From: Collybia mongolica
Lineage: Eukaryota; Basidiomycota; Agaricomycetes; Agaricales; Clitocybaceae
Direction: 5' to 3'
Assembly: GCA_013420905.1 (NCBI GenBank)
Contig: JAAXNY010000001.1
Coordinates: forward strand, 6,510,001-6,574,000
DNA length: 64,000 nucleotides
How positions within the stretch are numbered: position 1 is the first letter of the stretch; each line of letters opens with the position of its first letter. A program made the translations under genes and the position numbers. The notes beneath the pieces were generated by a model that saw nothing but the letters and a program-made list of their open reading frames with translations, did not search any database and was not told the DNA's origin. This document shows positions 12,980 through 25,599 of the stretch, in pieces.

Positions 12980-14115
12980 ATGTCGGGATCCCATGGACAT
13001 GATACCAAGCTCCCTCTTGACGAATATTTGTACAATGTGCATGGTGATGAATTGACGTTCTTCCAAGAACAGACGGGTATCAAGGACGAAAATGAGTTGA
13101 AGAAACACATAATCGCCGTGCAGAAGAAGGCATATGAGGTACAACCAAATCACTACAATTGTCTGGATCGCGTAGGGCATCACGCACTCCAACAAACTTC
13201 ATCCTTAGATCTATGGATATCGTTGCATACGTCGTTTTGGCTTCACTCAGTACGCCCCCACAGAATCTTTCTGGTTCTTAACTACAAAATGCACCCTAGA
13301 TTCAAGATATCACGATTGCCTGCGTACCAGAGCGTCCTCCAACTTGCGCGAGAGCGCCCAGGAGCTATTTTACTCGATATTGGGTGCTGCTGTGAGGATG
13401 ATTTGATCCTGCAAACTGTTTGTGATTTGACTCTGATGGGGAGCAGTTGGGAACGACATTCGCAAAGCAGTTGCTGATGGTTGGCCTATGAACGGCGTGG
13501 TTGCGTCCGATCTCCACAAAGGCAAGTACTGATATTGCGATAAGATTATTGATTGTGTCAACACTTTGACCATTGATGTGGCCAGAATTCTGGGATTATG
13601 GTCACGACCTCTTCAGGACCACACCAATGACGTTTCCCGTGCCATTTGTGCCCGGAGACGCGTTCGACCCAGCACATATAGCTCCCCACGAGCCATTTTA
13701 CCGGGAACCGGATATACAGTATCCACCTCTGAATAACTTGTCTTCCCTCACACCTCTTCAGGGACACATATCGGCCATACATGCGTCCTCGTTTTTCCAT
13801 CTTTTTGATGAGCATAGGCAGCTGGAACTCGCACGCATCTTAGCCACCCTGCTCTCCCCGCTGCCTGGCTCAGTTATGTTTGGTATGCATGGAGGTAAAC
13901 CGCAGAAAGGGCTTAGGACCGAGGTTAAAACGAGTGCAGGGTCGTACATGTTTTGCCACTCTCCAGACAGCTGGCGTGAGTTATGGGACGGTCAGGTATT
14001 TAGGAAAGGATCCGTCCGCGTTGACGCAGGCTTGGTTAAAGTAGAGCGGCCAGATCTTCCAGCACATGAAAACGCAGAATTCTTTGTACTGTGGTGGTCT
14101 GTTACGCGTTTGTAG
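12980..14115 (+). CDS. SAM-dependent methyltransferase, tandem copy B
   Basis: This is a paralogue of the preceding gene, with only 80 bp between that gene's stop codon and this ATG. It opens MSGSHGHDTKLPLDEYLY. Motif I reads ILLDIGCC then FGNDIRKAV after splicing near 13390-13465, followed by GWPMNGVVASDLHKG. The last exon (about 13573-14115) has PFVPGDAFDPAHI, LQGHISAIHASSFFHLF, LLSPLPGSVMFGMHGG and the end FVLWWSVTRL. The reading frame is intact and introns fall at the same sites as in copy A. Such close spacing leaves almost no room for a separate promoter, so copy B may be expressed by read-through or from sequence inside copy A. Confidence 0.82.
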
Positions 14116-14322
14116 CATAGCAGAAACATGAGACGATGCAATTGCGACGAGACGATCCCAATGAAACAAACCATGGCACTGAGCAAACATATACTTAAGT
14201 TCTAAGAAGTATGTGATTCAAAAACCTGTGTATTTCGTTGCAAAAGGTGATTGTCCATGCGTGAAGCGCCCGATGTGTAATCGCAACACATCATGAAATT
14301 CGTTGCAAATCAGGAAGAAACT

Positions 14323-17300
14323 CTAAGGCATCGTATCGTGTCGACTTGTCTCATTCCGCATCCCCCTTGTGAGAATAAGGAGAAGGTCTTCGATGCGGGC
14401 TTGTCGGTCCTAGGCCGCCCAATAGAAAATTAGTGAGACAATCTAAAAAAGAGAAGGATCGGGTGTACCTGAAGCTCCTTCATCTCGTCCTTCAATCGCT
14501 GTACCGGAAATTCGCGCATATCCTCCATCAAAAACTCAATCCTTCTAATGCTTGCTTCAACACTGGCGGCCGTATGTGGATCAGTAGGTGAGGCCATGCG
14601 TTGACCAAACAACATCGCAAGTGGGCTTCTTGCAGAGCTAGCAGACATTTCAGGGACTACAGGTGCAAGGGGGGAGAGCGAACTGATGGCACGGGTCCTA
14701 GGAGAGCCCCTCTGGGGCATTTCTCTGAGAGGGGGGTCTGTACTAGCTGGCCGTTTCTGCCTTCTCGGTGTTGGGGATGGCGGTAGCCGTAGGTTTTCCC
14801 GCGAATGGAGAGAACGCAATGTGTGGAATTCGTCGTCCGACTCCTCGAAAAATTCGAACTCGCTTGAGATTTCCACATCGAATATTGCTTCGTGTAGTTC
14901 GTTTGTTGTGGAACCTACCAGGGCTTCCACCAAGGGCATGTTCTTGATGTGCCGAGGAAGACTGTTGAAAAGACTTTGGGCCGCGCCAATTCCAGATTCT
15001 CGGAGTCGCTGGCCAGCCGCGAAGTACCGTTCATAAAGGCCTATGATAACGAGTATCGGCAAACTCGTCAGCTTGATGAGGAAGACATTGAAAGAATGCA
15101 GCGCTCGAGGAGAAAGGACAAAGGATGCAGGTTTCAGGACCACGAAAGCCAGAACGTTGAAGGGAGGCTGGTAGGAGAACAGTGCATCTGATTTAACCCT
15201 TGATTCGGCTTCAAGTAAATAATGAGACCTAAATGCTGCTGTAAACACCGACCTCTCCATGGTAGAAATCGCGAACTGGAAGAGGTGCTGTGAAAATTGG
15301 ATCAGGAGGCTGCAAAAAAAAATTAATAGAGAGCTGCGTTAACTTCTTGTGTTGCGTTCTAGTGTGAGAGTTGAATATGAATGTCAATCAGGAGGAGAAG
15401 ATGACTCACTGCGTCAATTCTAGCCACGGTGTTCGACAGTAAGGAAATAAGAACTTGAGAGATTGTCAACACTTTTGACGTAGTAATATTTGCAACACTC
15501 ACTTGTTAACAGAAGGGTGTTCGATAAGGCAGCAAAACCAATCATCAATACCGGACCAAATATGGGATGGAAACTCGAAGCGACCGAAAAGCTTAGTGAC
15601 GAATTACCGAACCAGATTTGAGTGAGAAGCCAAGCAATTGATTTGGCTGTCCAAGGATCATTAGGCTGGTCCTTTCCTAGAGGTATTTTCCGGTAATGAG
15701 CAACATGAAGTTAATAAATAGATACTCACCAAGTGTCCAAAGAGTAAACAAGAGACCAGAGAAACAGATCGCTGCTATTCCGATAAAGAACACAAACTGC
15801 GATACCATCGCTCGTAAAGATCTACAAATATCTTCAGGGAACCGGCAGATTGGGTGAAAACGCTGCGAACTTACAAAATGACAACATTGTTTGAGACCGC
15901 GAAGAATGCCAATCTGTTGTTCTTCGTCAAGCCAACGATCAAGAGGAGCCGATGTAATCGTGATACCTCGGAAATAAAATACAAGCACCGCAAGAGAGGA
16001 TATCGAAAGCCAGGGTTGAGGCCTCGACTAAACATAATCAATTAATTAACGTTTCTGTGGAAAGAAGAGCGTACGTACTGTCCTTATGGTGAAGTCCTCG
16101 TATTCTAAATATCAGGTACCCAAGAAAAATGGCGACGAATGAGAAATCGAATACATTCCACAGCTACACCAAGCAAAGTGAGCGGCGAACGTATTGGCGG
16201 AATTAGAGCAACTGTACATTTGCCATGTAAACTGGAAGTCATTAATTCCACGAAGACATCACGTTGAGTTACAAGTTGGCTTACTGATCCAACCATGTTC
16301 CGTAGAGGAAGTGTATTCTTCCAAAGTAAAAGCGCCTGCAAACAGGATAAAAATCATTTCCCATGGTGTTAATTTAGACTTGTCGTGATCTCAAGGTAAC
16401 CATCAGCAATGGGGTACAAGTTGATTTTTTGACACTTACTTGATAGACATAGCACAAGAAATAGCAAGAGGAGAGCGAAGTTAAAGAACTCCAGAATAGC
16501 ACCGTACACCGGAACGCGCAATCTGTGGGATTTATATTGCTTTAAAAATCCGCATGTGACGGAAGGCACATGGCACACCGATAGTGATCAATAAAAGGGG
16601 AAGCGCGAGAATTGTAGAGTTCAATGGCTTTCGGCTTGTAGTTATCCGACAGAATGGATCGGTTTGCAGATACGGTAAAAACGATTCGTCCATAATGGAT
16701 ATCATTAACGACCTTTTGGGAGACAGGTGAAGATAGAAAAGCCTTAGCCTGGGTCGAGATTGCCATCTATCGAAGCGACCTGGTTCAGCTATCAACCAAA
16801 GTCGAAATCGGGATTACCCACCTCGAGCGCACTTTGTGGAGCGTCCATATCCCCTTCATCTCCTCCTAGGGAATGCTTAACTTGCTCCACTATCTCAAAC
16901 GCCGCACCAGAGAGCGGGTTCCATCGGGTTGTCAAAACCGCCACGAGTTGAATATGGTTTGATGCGAAACGACTAAGTAGTTTCATCGCCAGAATCTCAC
17001 ACAGTATTGCACGAGATTGCATGACTCCAGCATAGGCCAGGTCCGATTCCGATTCGGACAGGAAATATGACCGCACGACCAAGCAGGCATACACGACAGC
17101 CATGTTTTTGAGGCGGGCATATTTGGCAACGATCGGTCGAACAATTGAAAAGTTGATGTCAGAGGCGGTCAGCTGGCTGTGTGGAACGTTTAAATAAAGC
17201 AATTAGAATGTAACACGACGAACTTACTCCCAGCTCAGAGCACTATCTGTGGGATTTCTGATGAGCGAGTCGAAGAAAGGAGAACATGATCAACAAACCA

Positions 17301-17472
17301 ATTGTTTTCTGAGAAAGGAAAGGTCAAAACATAGGAAGGCCCACAACAGAAAGGGAATTGCTGGGACACTCACAATGACATCTTTTTTCAGAGAAGGTAT
17401 CAAAGGGAACACTTTCACTGATGCAAGGAACTCAGGTGGGGGAGCTAGTAAACTCTGATGCTCGTGGTCCAT
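14323..17472 (-). CDS. YVC1: Yvc1-like TRP-family vacuolar calcium channel
   Basis: This gene has many exons (at least eight) on the minus strand. The first exon from 17472 gives MDHEHQSLLAPPPEFLASVK and KVFPLIPSLKKDVI. It is followed by SDINFSIVRPIVAKYARLKN and RWNPLSGAAFE, the conserved cytosolic N-terminal part of fungal Yvc1 proteins. The middle exons (16.8-15.3 kb) encode a series of hydrophobic segments, the TRP-type membrane domain. The C-terminal cytosolic part (15250-14430) is acidic and then rich in Ser, Pro and Arg. A last exon adds the coiled-coil-like DRQARIEDLLLILTRG and the stop at 14323-14325. Yvc1 releases calcium from the vacuole upon osmotic or mechanical stimulation. The exact borders of the membrane exons were not all resolved. 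Confidence 0.82.
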
Positions 17473-18038
17473 TGAAGCGAAGTCAGTAGGTAGCTATGGC
17501 AGACTTATCAGTGCTTGGTGCCACTTGCGGTTTGGTAGATGCCGCTTTGTAGGATTTGAATTTTATCCTTCGTCAGATCTTCAGACTTTGAGCATATACT
17601 TATCTGTAGCAACATACTCTGAGGTGAAAGACTCGTGCGCAGCAGGCACTTTTCGGGAACAGGGTCGTGGATGGAGCTCGCTTCGCCCAATTGAATGGCA
17701 CAAGGGAGAGCCCAAGCTGGGAATAGTGCGATAATTCGAATATATCAGTGTGCTCATCGCATTTTTTCTTTTTGTCTTTCGTTCCCTCATGTTCATGGCG
17801 TCTCTCTACTTGGGCCTTAGGACCTACCGAAGTCAGGGCGATATGCGGTTTATTGTCTTTTCCATGTCAGGGGTTAACGGAGTAAAATCCAAACCGGGAT
17901 CAATGGAAAAACACGCTGCCGGTATTTCCCCTCATTAGCACAAAGCCTTGATCCCACCCAAATACCCAATTCCGATTCTCCTTGTACTCTCACCGCCTCA
18001 TAACCAATCATCTTATTTTGTTCCCCTGGTAATGCAAT
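17473..18038. other. Divergent intergenic region between channel and kinase genes
   Basis: The 566 bp between the two start codons should contain both promoters. No other gene or repeat is evident. Confidence 0.4.
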
Positions 18039-19707
18039 ATGGGAGGTGTCTGCTGCTGTCTCTCTGAGCCTATCGATTTCGACGCGGAAGTCACCCTCTA
18101 TCACTTTGACCTACACCGCGCGGTCGGCAAGGGGGCGTTTGGTAAGGTTCGTATTCATATTGAGTGTGATCTTGGCTCCTTTTACATCTTATCGCTTCCA
18201 GGTACGGGTCGTTGAGCATAAGCGTTCTAAGAAACTCTATGCTCTCAAGTACATCGACAAGGCGAAGTGTATACGACAAAAAGCAATTGCCAATGTTATT
18301 CAGGAACGAAGACTTTTGGAAGAGGTATTACTCTTTTTCAAGGCCTTCATACGTTAAACTGAATTCACCTCTTCTATAGATTGACCACCCATTCATTGTC
18401 AATCTACGATACGCTTTCCAGGATGACGAAAACTGTTTCTTCGTACTCGATCTCATGCTCGGTGGAGACTTGCGATGTATGCTTCCCCAATCTCTCGCAT
18501 GTACAGATACTCATCCCTTTTACTCACCAGTTCATTTGGAACGCCGAGGCTATATCAAAGAGGAGGTAGTGCGGTTTTGGATAGCAGAGCTAGCCTGTGC
18601 CCTAGAATATCTTCACCGACAACGGATTATTCATCGGTACGTCCCCTTACCCCTGTCTACTTCGGTTGGCTTATTTCCATACAGCGACTTGAAACCTGAT
18701 AATATTCTTTTGGACGCTGCAGGCCACGCCCATATCACTGATTTTAACGTTGCCATCCACTACTCTGAACGCCGGATGCATACAAGTGTCGCCGGAAGTA
18801 TGGCCTACATGGCTCCTCAAGTCGTTGGCCGAAAAGGCTATTCCTGGGCCATTGACTGGTGGAGTCTCGGCATTACAGCTTATGAACTTATTTTCCACAA
18901 ACGACCCTTCGACGGGCGAAGCGCGGAGAAAATGACACAAGCTATTCTCAAAGAGCCACTAAGGTTCCCAGAGGATGCCAGCACGCGGTGTAGTGAGGCT
19001 GGTATTTCTGCGCTCAAAGGTGTACGTTTGACTGTTTCCACTGATTGACATACGCTCATCAAACATCACAGTTCATTACCCGTGATCCGGACACACGGTT
19101 AGGATGTCGACCGAATGGTCAGGGATTCAAGGATATTCGACAGCACCCCTGGTTTGAGTCAATCGACTGGGATACTATTGAGAGCAAAGAGTGCCAGCCT
19201 CCATTCGTCCCCGATGTTCGTCGGCTCAAGTTGTCTGCAGTGTCTCCCTTTCTAATATTCATTCTTAGATGAAGCAGGCCAACTTTGACGTTGCCCACGA
19301 GCTTGATGAGTTCTTGATGGTTGAGAAACCTCTTACACACACCAAGCGGAAAGTTAACCCCGACTTGGATAAGATGAAGCCCGAACTTCGACAACTGGAA
19401 GAACAGTACGTCGCATCAAATTTTCATTCATGTGGCATACTGAGGCGTACACTCTGTCAGGTTCACTGTCTATGATTTCTCTAGTTCGAAAAGAGTGTCA
19501 TACTATCCACACAATCAGCCTGTCGTTGCGCATGGCACCGCCACTGACGACTCTGAGCGTACCCTAGCACAATCAACAAATGGTACTTTGATACCAACAG
19601 CAACTATCGCCGAACGGTCACAAGCCGGCTCCCCCATGCTCGACAGCGATAGTAACCGTTACTACGTCCCCCCACCATTACCTTCTTCCCATGGCCCTGC
19701 GCCATAA
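18039..19707 (+). CDS. AGC-type Ser/Thr kinase, YANK/STK32-like
   Basis: This is a protein kinase with at least six introns. The start MGGVCCCLSEP looks like an N-myristoylation plus palmitoylation signal, suggesting membrane attachment. Kinase motifs in order are: glycine loop VGKGAFGKV; ATP lysine in YALKYIDK; LMLGGDLR hinge region; HRDLKPDN across an intron near 18640-18700; and DFN instead of DFG in HITDFNVAIHY, a hallmark I associate with the YANK/STK32 family. The activation segment ends MAPQ, where almost all kinases have APE. IDWWSLGITAYELIF follows. A linker with FITRDPDTRLGCRPNG and the HPWFESIDWD segment are typical of AGC kinases. The C-terminal tail has ANFDVAHELDEFLM and is Ser/Pro rich at the end. 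Confidence 0.85.
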
Positions 19708-20328
19708 CGGTGATTGAGCTGCCTGTCAGCTGCAGGGGCCACAATCACTAACACCCACGCGTGTCCCACGTCCTGTTTAATCGAAATGCTCTACCGTTAT
19801 ATCTACATAATCCACTTCACACACTCTCCCCACTACCGATGGGGTAATACAAGAGGACCGTCAATTGCGCACAGCCTCACATACGACCTCACGACATTTA
19901 TTTCTTCACTTCACATATGCATTGCCACCACCAGCATCACACCACATTTTCTCTGGACATGTTTCTTTTTTCTTTGCTTGCAACTGGAGCGCGGGCGCAA
20001 TGGTCTTCGATGGGCTTGCTGGTTGTGCTTGTACTTGAAATCGATATATAGTACTTTGCTTAGTTGTGGAGAAAGTAATAACTACTTTATTCTATATAAT
20101 AAGCAAGGTTATGAATCGTTGTACGCATTGTACCTTGACGATTATGTTGTAGAACAAAAATATCATCAAACGAAATCAAACTGAGAATGGCGACTTGCGC
20201 TAACTACTGAGTAGGCGATGTTATACGCTTAAAGTACATCTCGTTATCCAGTTGAATGCGTCGACGTTGTGGACCCAAACCAGCTCAACAAAACATTAAT
20301 ACCAAGTAAAGCCACTTCCAATCACCCA
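19708..20328. other. Intergenic region, probable kinase 3' UTR and macro-gene promoter
   Basis: It contains pyrimidine-rich stretches and short open frames only. One frame (19714-20184) is open but rich in low-complexity residues and matches nothing I know. Confidence 0.4.
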
Positions 20329-21642
20329 ATGACCATGACGATCTTCCGTTATCCGCGATTCAGCTCCTTAAGTGTAACTATCCGTGACATTTATAACCGG
20401 TTCCTCAGAAGAACAAAACGACACACAAGGGCGACAAATTGGAATAACCAGCTCAACATGGATCCCTCAACATCCACTCCCCCACAAAGCCCCACAGAAC
20501 ATACATCGGACCGAGAGTCAGACTCGGCCCCTGACGCGAGCATGTTTCTTCCACTCGCAAGGATACCAACAATCAAAGAGTTGTACAAGATCTCTGCAAT
20601 TAAACCTCCCGTTCCCGATAAGATTCGATACAAACCCGATCCTTCGTCGCTCGATCGCATATCACTCTGGTGAGTGCAGCCAGCGGTGTCTGTGAGCTGC
20701 AGCCTTAATCCGTTTACTCATCAGGCAAGGGGATATCACAAGGTTAAATATTGATTCGATTGTAAATGCTGCGAACAAGAGTCTGTTAGGTTCGTCGGTT
20801 CACCGAGCCAGTCTACCCAAAGGCTGAGATTGACACATACAGGTGGTGGCGGCGGTGGGTCCTTTCTTCAGTGAAAGATAATGACTAAATCCATCCAACA
20901 AACAGTTGATGGTGCCATTCACTTCGCAGCTGGACGACAACTTCTTGAAGAATGTGATCAAACTCACTTCTCCTTTTGGCAGTTTTTAACAAATAATTAG
21001 GTCGCAAATTGAATGGTTGCGCGACTGGACAGGCGAAGATCACTAGAGGGTACAATTTACCATCGTAAGTCTTCCTTCCGTCTTTCATTTCCACTCACTC
21101 CCGTGTCCCGGGACAGCCGCCATGTCATCCATACTGTGGGGCCTGTCTACACATCGTCTGATGTTGAAGAGACAGCGCGGCTGCTGGCCTCATGTTATAG
21201 GACAAGTCTAGAAGTTGCCGTCGAAAACAGTGCCAGGCATATCGTGCGTATTCTCGTGCCGTTCAAGATACGGACGACTTGACTGATACAATCCCACCAG
21301 GCATTTTGCTCTATATCTACAGGAATATACGGTTATCCGATTGTGGATGCGACTCAAATTGCTCTGGACGAGGTCAGGCGATTTTGTGATGCAGATACAG
21401 ACAAGAAGGCACGCGCTACAACGCTGTCATCTGGTCAATCAATATTGACGATGAAATTTAGCTTGATCGAGTGATATTTGTCGTCTGGAGCGATAAAGAT
21501 AAGGCTGTTTATGAGTAAGTGGGGAGCACCCATGAACTCTACTGACTAACACGATCATAGATCACTTATTCCTGAATACTTCCCTCCCACGTCCGAGAAT
21601 GAGCAAAAGTCAGCCAACAACCTGCTTGAACCTGATATCTGA
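20329..21642 (+). CDS. Macro-domain protein (likely ADP-ribose hydrolase)
   Basis: This is a macro-domain protein of the MacroD type, a family that binds ADP-ribose or removes it from proteins. Two in-frame starts are possible. ATG 20329 adds a basic N-terminus (FRYPRFSSLSVTIRD...), which could act as a mitochondrial targeting signal. ATG 20458 starts at MDPSTSTPPQSP. After the first intron come QGDITRLNIDSIVNAANKSL and the glycine-rich GGGGVDGAIHFAAG loop, then LNGCATGQAKITRGYNLPS, RHVIHTVGPVY, FCSISTGIYGYP (phosphate-binding loop) and RVIFVVWSDKDKAVYE. At least six introns are needed, and one donor near 21407 may be a GC-AG or a displaced GT site. The stop is at 21640-21642. Confidence 0.83.
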
Positions 21643-22180
21643 AATCGCCACTAAGAGGTATTTTCACGAGGGTTTCCCAGGTACGCATGTCTAAATTCTT
21701 ATGGTCTTTCTGGAGATGGACCATATTGGTATTTGTAGCATTTCTTGTTTGACATGAAAATAACTTCCTCACTAGCAACATAATAAAGTTTAATCATGAT
21801 TTCTAAATTTCCTCAGTTCTGTCTTACTCGACGTGTTACAACGGCAACGGCCTCTCTTCTGTCTCTGTTCAGGGGACCTCAGGTCTCCTATCATCACAGA
21901 CGAAGTGTCTTGCGTCCCTTCCAGGTTGCTCCTTCTGAAATATCTCCCCTTGAGAGTCGGACAATTCGATTGTCCTACCATGCAGTGCTTGAGTAGAGAC
22001 CATAAATGGTACCTTTTACAAGGTATGAGAGCGGCGAGGTGTCTACTTGCAGATACGAATTGCTTATGTAACGTAGTCGGTCAATTTTATTCCATTCCAT
22101 CCCATTTTCACAAGATATTGATCAGCAGCTGTAAGCTCTCGCGTGCGCTGTGCGCTGTGGCGGTGGGAGCTTTGGTGAAC
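21643..22180. other. Intergenic region
   Basis: No gene is supported between the macro gene and the ankyrin gene. Open frames that cross this stretch (for example 21833-22264) only run into exon 1 of the next gene by chance of frame. Confidence 0.35.
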
Positions 22181-22982
22181 ATGTATACTCTCCTTGGGCT
22201 CGAGAGCTTACCAGTCGAGGTGATGAGGTCGCCACTGATTAAAATCTCTTCAGATCTAACGTGATCGTTTGTAGCTATTATATGAGCTTCAGCTGTATGC
22301 TCTATCCCATTCCCTCCCGTACACCTCACGACGCATCCATGCGGTTTTTAACTCAGCACCGTCCTTCTTTCGTGCACAGTATATTATCGGCCGTGTCAAA
22401 ACCAACACCCCCGAAATCTACACAAGAGCACTTCGTTATCCCATCTGCACAACAGAGGTATTCGACGCAACATGTCGTCAACTCCCCCACCCAAACCCTG
22501 GCCAAATTTGCGATCTACCAAAGCGATTGTTTCGGTCATTGGTCCCAAAGGTTGGAACTCTGAGATGGAAAGACCGCGAAGAACCTTTGCCCTTCCTGCG
22601 ATACTTATTCCGATCGCCCAACATTCCACCCATAAATGTTAACTCCCATGAGGGTTATGCTTTGACAAAAGCAGTTCATGCAAAGTTTATCCCCCTGGTC
22701 CAGTTCCTTCTCGACCACGGAGCCTCACCTCATGGCAAAAATGGGTTGGCGGTCATGGTTGCCATCCGGCAAAAGGACCTATCCTTGGTTAAGCTCCTAA
22801 TCGAACGCAATGACCCTCAGAAGACCTCAGCAAAGAGAAGGAAACTCAAAGACAGGGTGGAAGCAAATAAAGACATGTTGAGGGCTGCTGTGAGATGTGA
22901 TGCGCGAGATATTGTGGAGTACCTTACGCAAGAGAAAGGATGCATCCCAGACATGCAAACTCTACGGATGATGGTGAAATGA
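22181..22982 (+). CDS. F-box-like / ankyrin-repeat protein
   Basis: The gene has two exons. Exon 1 (22181-22219) encodes MYTLLGLESLPVE. A 55-nt intron ends in TTTGTAG, and exon 2 (22275-22982) opens LLYELQLYALSHSLPY. Joined, LESLPVELLYELQLYALS has the shape of an F-box start. Downstream, NVNSHEGYALTKAVHA, FIPLVQFLLDHGASP, AVMVAIRQKDLSLVKLLIE and CDARDIVEYL are ankyrin-like units, ending at DMQTLRMMVK (stop 22980-22982). The total is 248 residues. The same pattern recurs in a small family of Agaricomycete proteins I recognise in outline but that has no assigned function. The longest ATG-started frame in this area lies in another frame and is not the gene. A role in SCF-type ubiquitination is possible if the F-box reading is right. 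Confidence 0.75.
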
Positions 22983-25599
22983 CTTGATGTCGGATGCGGG
23001 AAGTGAGCCGTTTGGTTAGAATAAGCCCGAACATAAAGTGGACTTACATTTGTGATATAGTTTTCGGAGGGTATCGCAGGGCACCGAGATCAGGGCACGC
23101 GTGAGACTGGGCCTCTGTACCGATAACCGTGTTGGTGATTTAATACAACGCACCAGTAGTCTCGAAGCTTAAGAAGGCCCTAAACGGCTGGGCTGGACAA
23201 TGTTAACGAAGAGAGGAATGCAGAGAAGTTGTCCTTCGTTAGGGGGCACCTAGCGATAAGGGAGATTAGTTGACAGACCTGCCAGCACATAGGGATCCAT
23301 TAATGCTTGACGGTTTGCACTGGCGAAGTAACTCGACCCCAGTGTTTTTAGGGCTCGAATTGCATCGCAGTTGAGTTCTGAAATACGGTTCTTGTGTCGA
23401 GATACCGATTGTTACTTAAAAAGCGTGTCTTTCGTAAAAGATTAAGCTGGTTTGTTTGAATTCGGTGAATGTGAGATACTAAACGCCACAAGGACCACTG
23501 GGAATTGAGTAGGACAAGGCCGCTCAGGCTAAGGTGGATTGGTTCGTTTTCATAAGAAAGGTTGTCGATCTCGAGGTATTGGCATAGATATGGTTTCTAA
23601 GCTGCATCGTATTATCGAAAAATTTGGAGTATGGGTGAAGTTCCAACTTCTGTTGCATATAGATTTGCTTCAATCGTCGGCTATTGTATGTAAGTGGGGC
23701 TGATTAGTCCCGGAATATAATTTGGGCCACGCCGGTCGAGCCTTGCAAGGATACCGAAGCCGAAATGATACAGGCTCTTGGATTAGGCGACAATAATAGT
23801 GAGGGTGCAGGAGTGCCGAAACTGTGGAACAAACGATAAAATAGAAACAATAGAAGCGGGCATGACAGGAGGATAATTTGGAATGTACAGGGAATCAGAC
23901 AAGGGAAACGCTGTTGATGGAAAGAAAAAGTCATTACCACCTAACACGATGGCTATATACGCGATGTCGAAACCGGTACCTGAACCCCAGTTGACAACTC
24001 ACATCATTTCCGGACAGCGATGAGTTATCAACCTGTCGAGTATACGGACCACCGAGATCACTTGGTGAGCAATGTCGAACACCTTACAGCCATGCACCCT
24101 TCCTGGGAGGAGTCTCTGATAATAACAGATGCGAAGGCAGGTTAATGTTGGTCCAGTCATTGACACAAGGGGTTTGAGCGTTGTGCGCTCGGAGTATGTC
24201 AATTACTTGGGGGCTTTCTGGGATAATATCTTAGCCATAATTGGCAGGAAGAGACTTCAGAAAAGAATCAGGAATGGGTCCAGTGTTTGATATGCGGGCA
24301 ATCAGGAAAATCTGGAACTAGTTCTAGTGTGCAGAAACTCCAAAAATGTTAATAACCAAGGCGTACCAATCTCAAAACGCCATCCTCTTAGCTACGTTGA
24401 CGGCTAGAGTTGTAAAGACGAGACAATTACCATGGAGTCAAGACGAATAGTTGAATGAATCATGACCATGGCCTACACTGACGCCACGTGATTGTTACAA
24501 GGGCAAGTCGGGTGGGTGGTGGGGTACATATATCAATTCTGATAATAACCCACGCGAACAATGACCAGGCGAGTATTTTCATGGACTCATGAACTGTCAG
24601 GGTCGGTTGATCCCTTCAAACGACGGAATTGATAAGAAGCTAGTGATGCCGCCCTCGACGTAAAACGTCTTCAAATACTATCCTGGTCAGCACTCACCAG
24701 CGGCATGGCATGGAATACGTTTATTGATAAAATATAGGAGGTTGGTCGTAGTGTTGCATAACTCAGGCCAATCCAGGCGGCCCAAGATGACGAACGATGC
24801 TGGCGAGTTGTTAATGCGATGGCGATGAGACCTTCGAGTAGGATGTCTTTGACGAAGTCGGGCAACCTAGAGACAGAACGAAGAATCAAGGCCTTAAGGC
24901 ACCGGCGAGGTGGTGTTCAGTGCGATTGTGAACGAGTCGCTGAGTGGACGAGTATCTCTCATTGGGAGTCGTCGAGAGAACAGCGCATTCCATGCTGATG
25001 CCTAAATCGGGTTGAAAGTAGGGATAGAAAGGGTAAATGCAAGAGGGGCTGTAGTGGTGATATGCAAAGAATGACGGCGAGAGGAGACGAGTTGTTGTCG
25101 TTTTTTAAAACACAGACCGGCAGTTGGCTATTTGTGTGGGTTTGGCTCCGTCAAGCTTGGCCAGCCACCTTACGCATGCCATTGACTCTGATCAGTGCCA
25201 TCGCAGTGGCAATTTATAATTAGGGCCCACTGTGTGATAGTGCCCTAGTTCGTCCCACTGCGACGAAATATAAATGAAAGAATCCTATTCACTTACAGGC
25301 TACCGGAACTTGCTGTTGTCACCCTCGGTCCCAATTATCCACATCTGACTGCAGTTTGTTGGTGATGGTGACTTCAGGCGCGTAAAGGCATGACCTGAGC
25401 CGGGCATCATGTGACCTTCTGAAACAAACCAAACCAGATAAAATACCAGTGGAAAGTACTAGGAAAAACCTTCGATAGATCTACACTAATAAACCGCAAA
25501 TGATGTAGTGTGTGCAGCGGTGACAATGATGGTAACCCAAAATGAAGTGCTCTGCAACGGTACATGGGAAATGATAAGAAAAACGGATAAGATGACATC
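22983..25599. other. Long region without a resolved gene
   Basis: About 2.6 kb holds no gene I can join. On the minus strand an open segment at 24671-24889 (ILLEGLIAIALTTRQH, then SWAAWIGLSYATLRPTSY) looks protein-like and ends at a good donor (GTGAGT). A plausible first exon (MECAVLSTTPNERYSS, start near 24994) lies upstream, but the two cannot be spliced in frame. Further minus-strand segments (24280-23700) contain stops. It may be a decayed gene or a non-coding transcript. Confidence 0.35.
24671..24889 (-). other. Unresolved protein-like segment, possible gene remnant
   Basis: This open segment codes for a mixed hydrophobic stretch of about 55-60 residues before a GTGAGT donor-like site. 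It starts from a non-ATG codon, so it would have to be an internal exon. No matching downstream exon was found within the next kilobase on the minus strand. I do not recognise the family. Confidence 0.25.

Noticed and set aside
22261..22563. ATG-started frame of 100 residues overlapping the ankyrin gene
   Set aside because: The ankyrin frame on the same strand is continuous and family-like; this one is a shadow frame.
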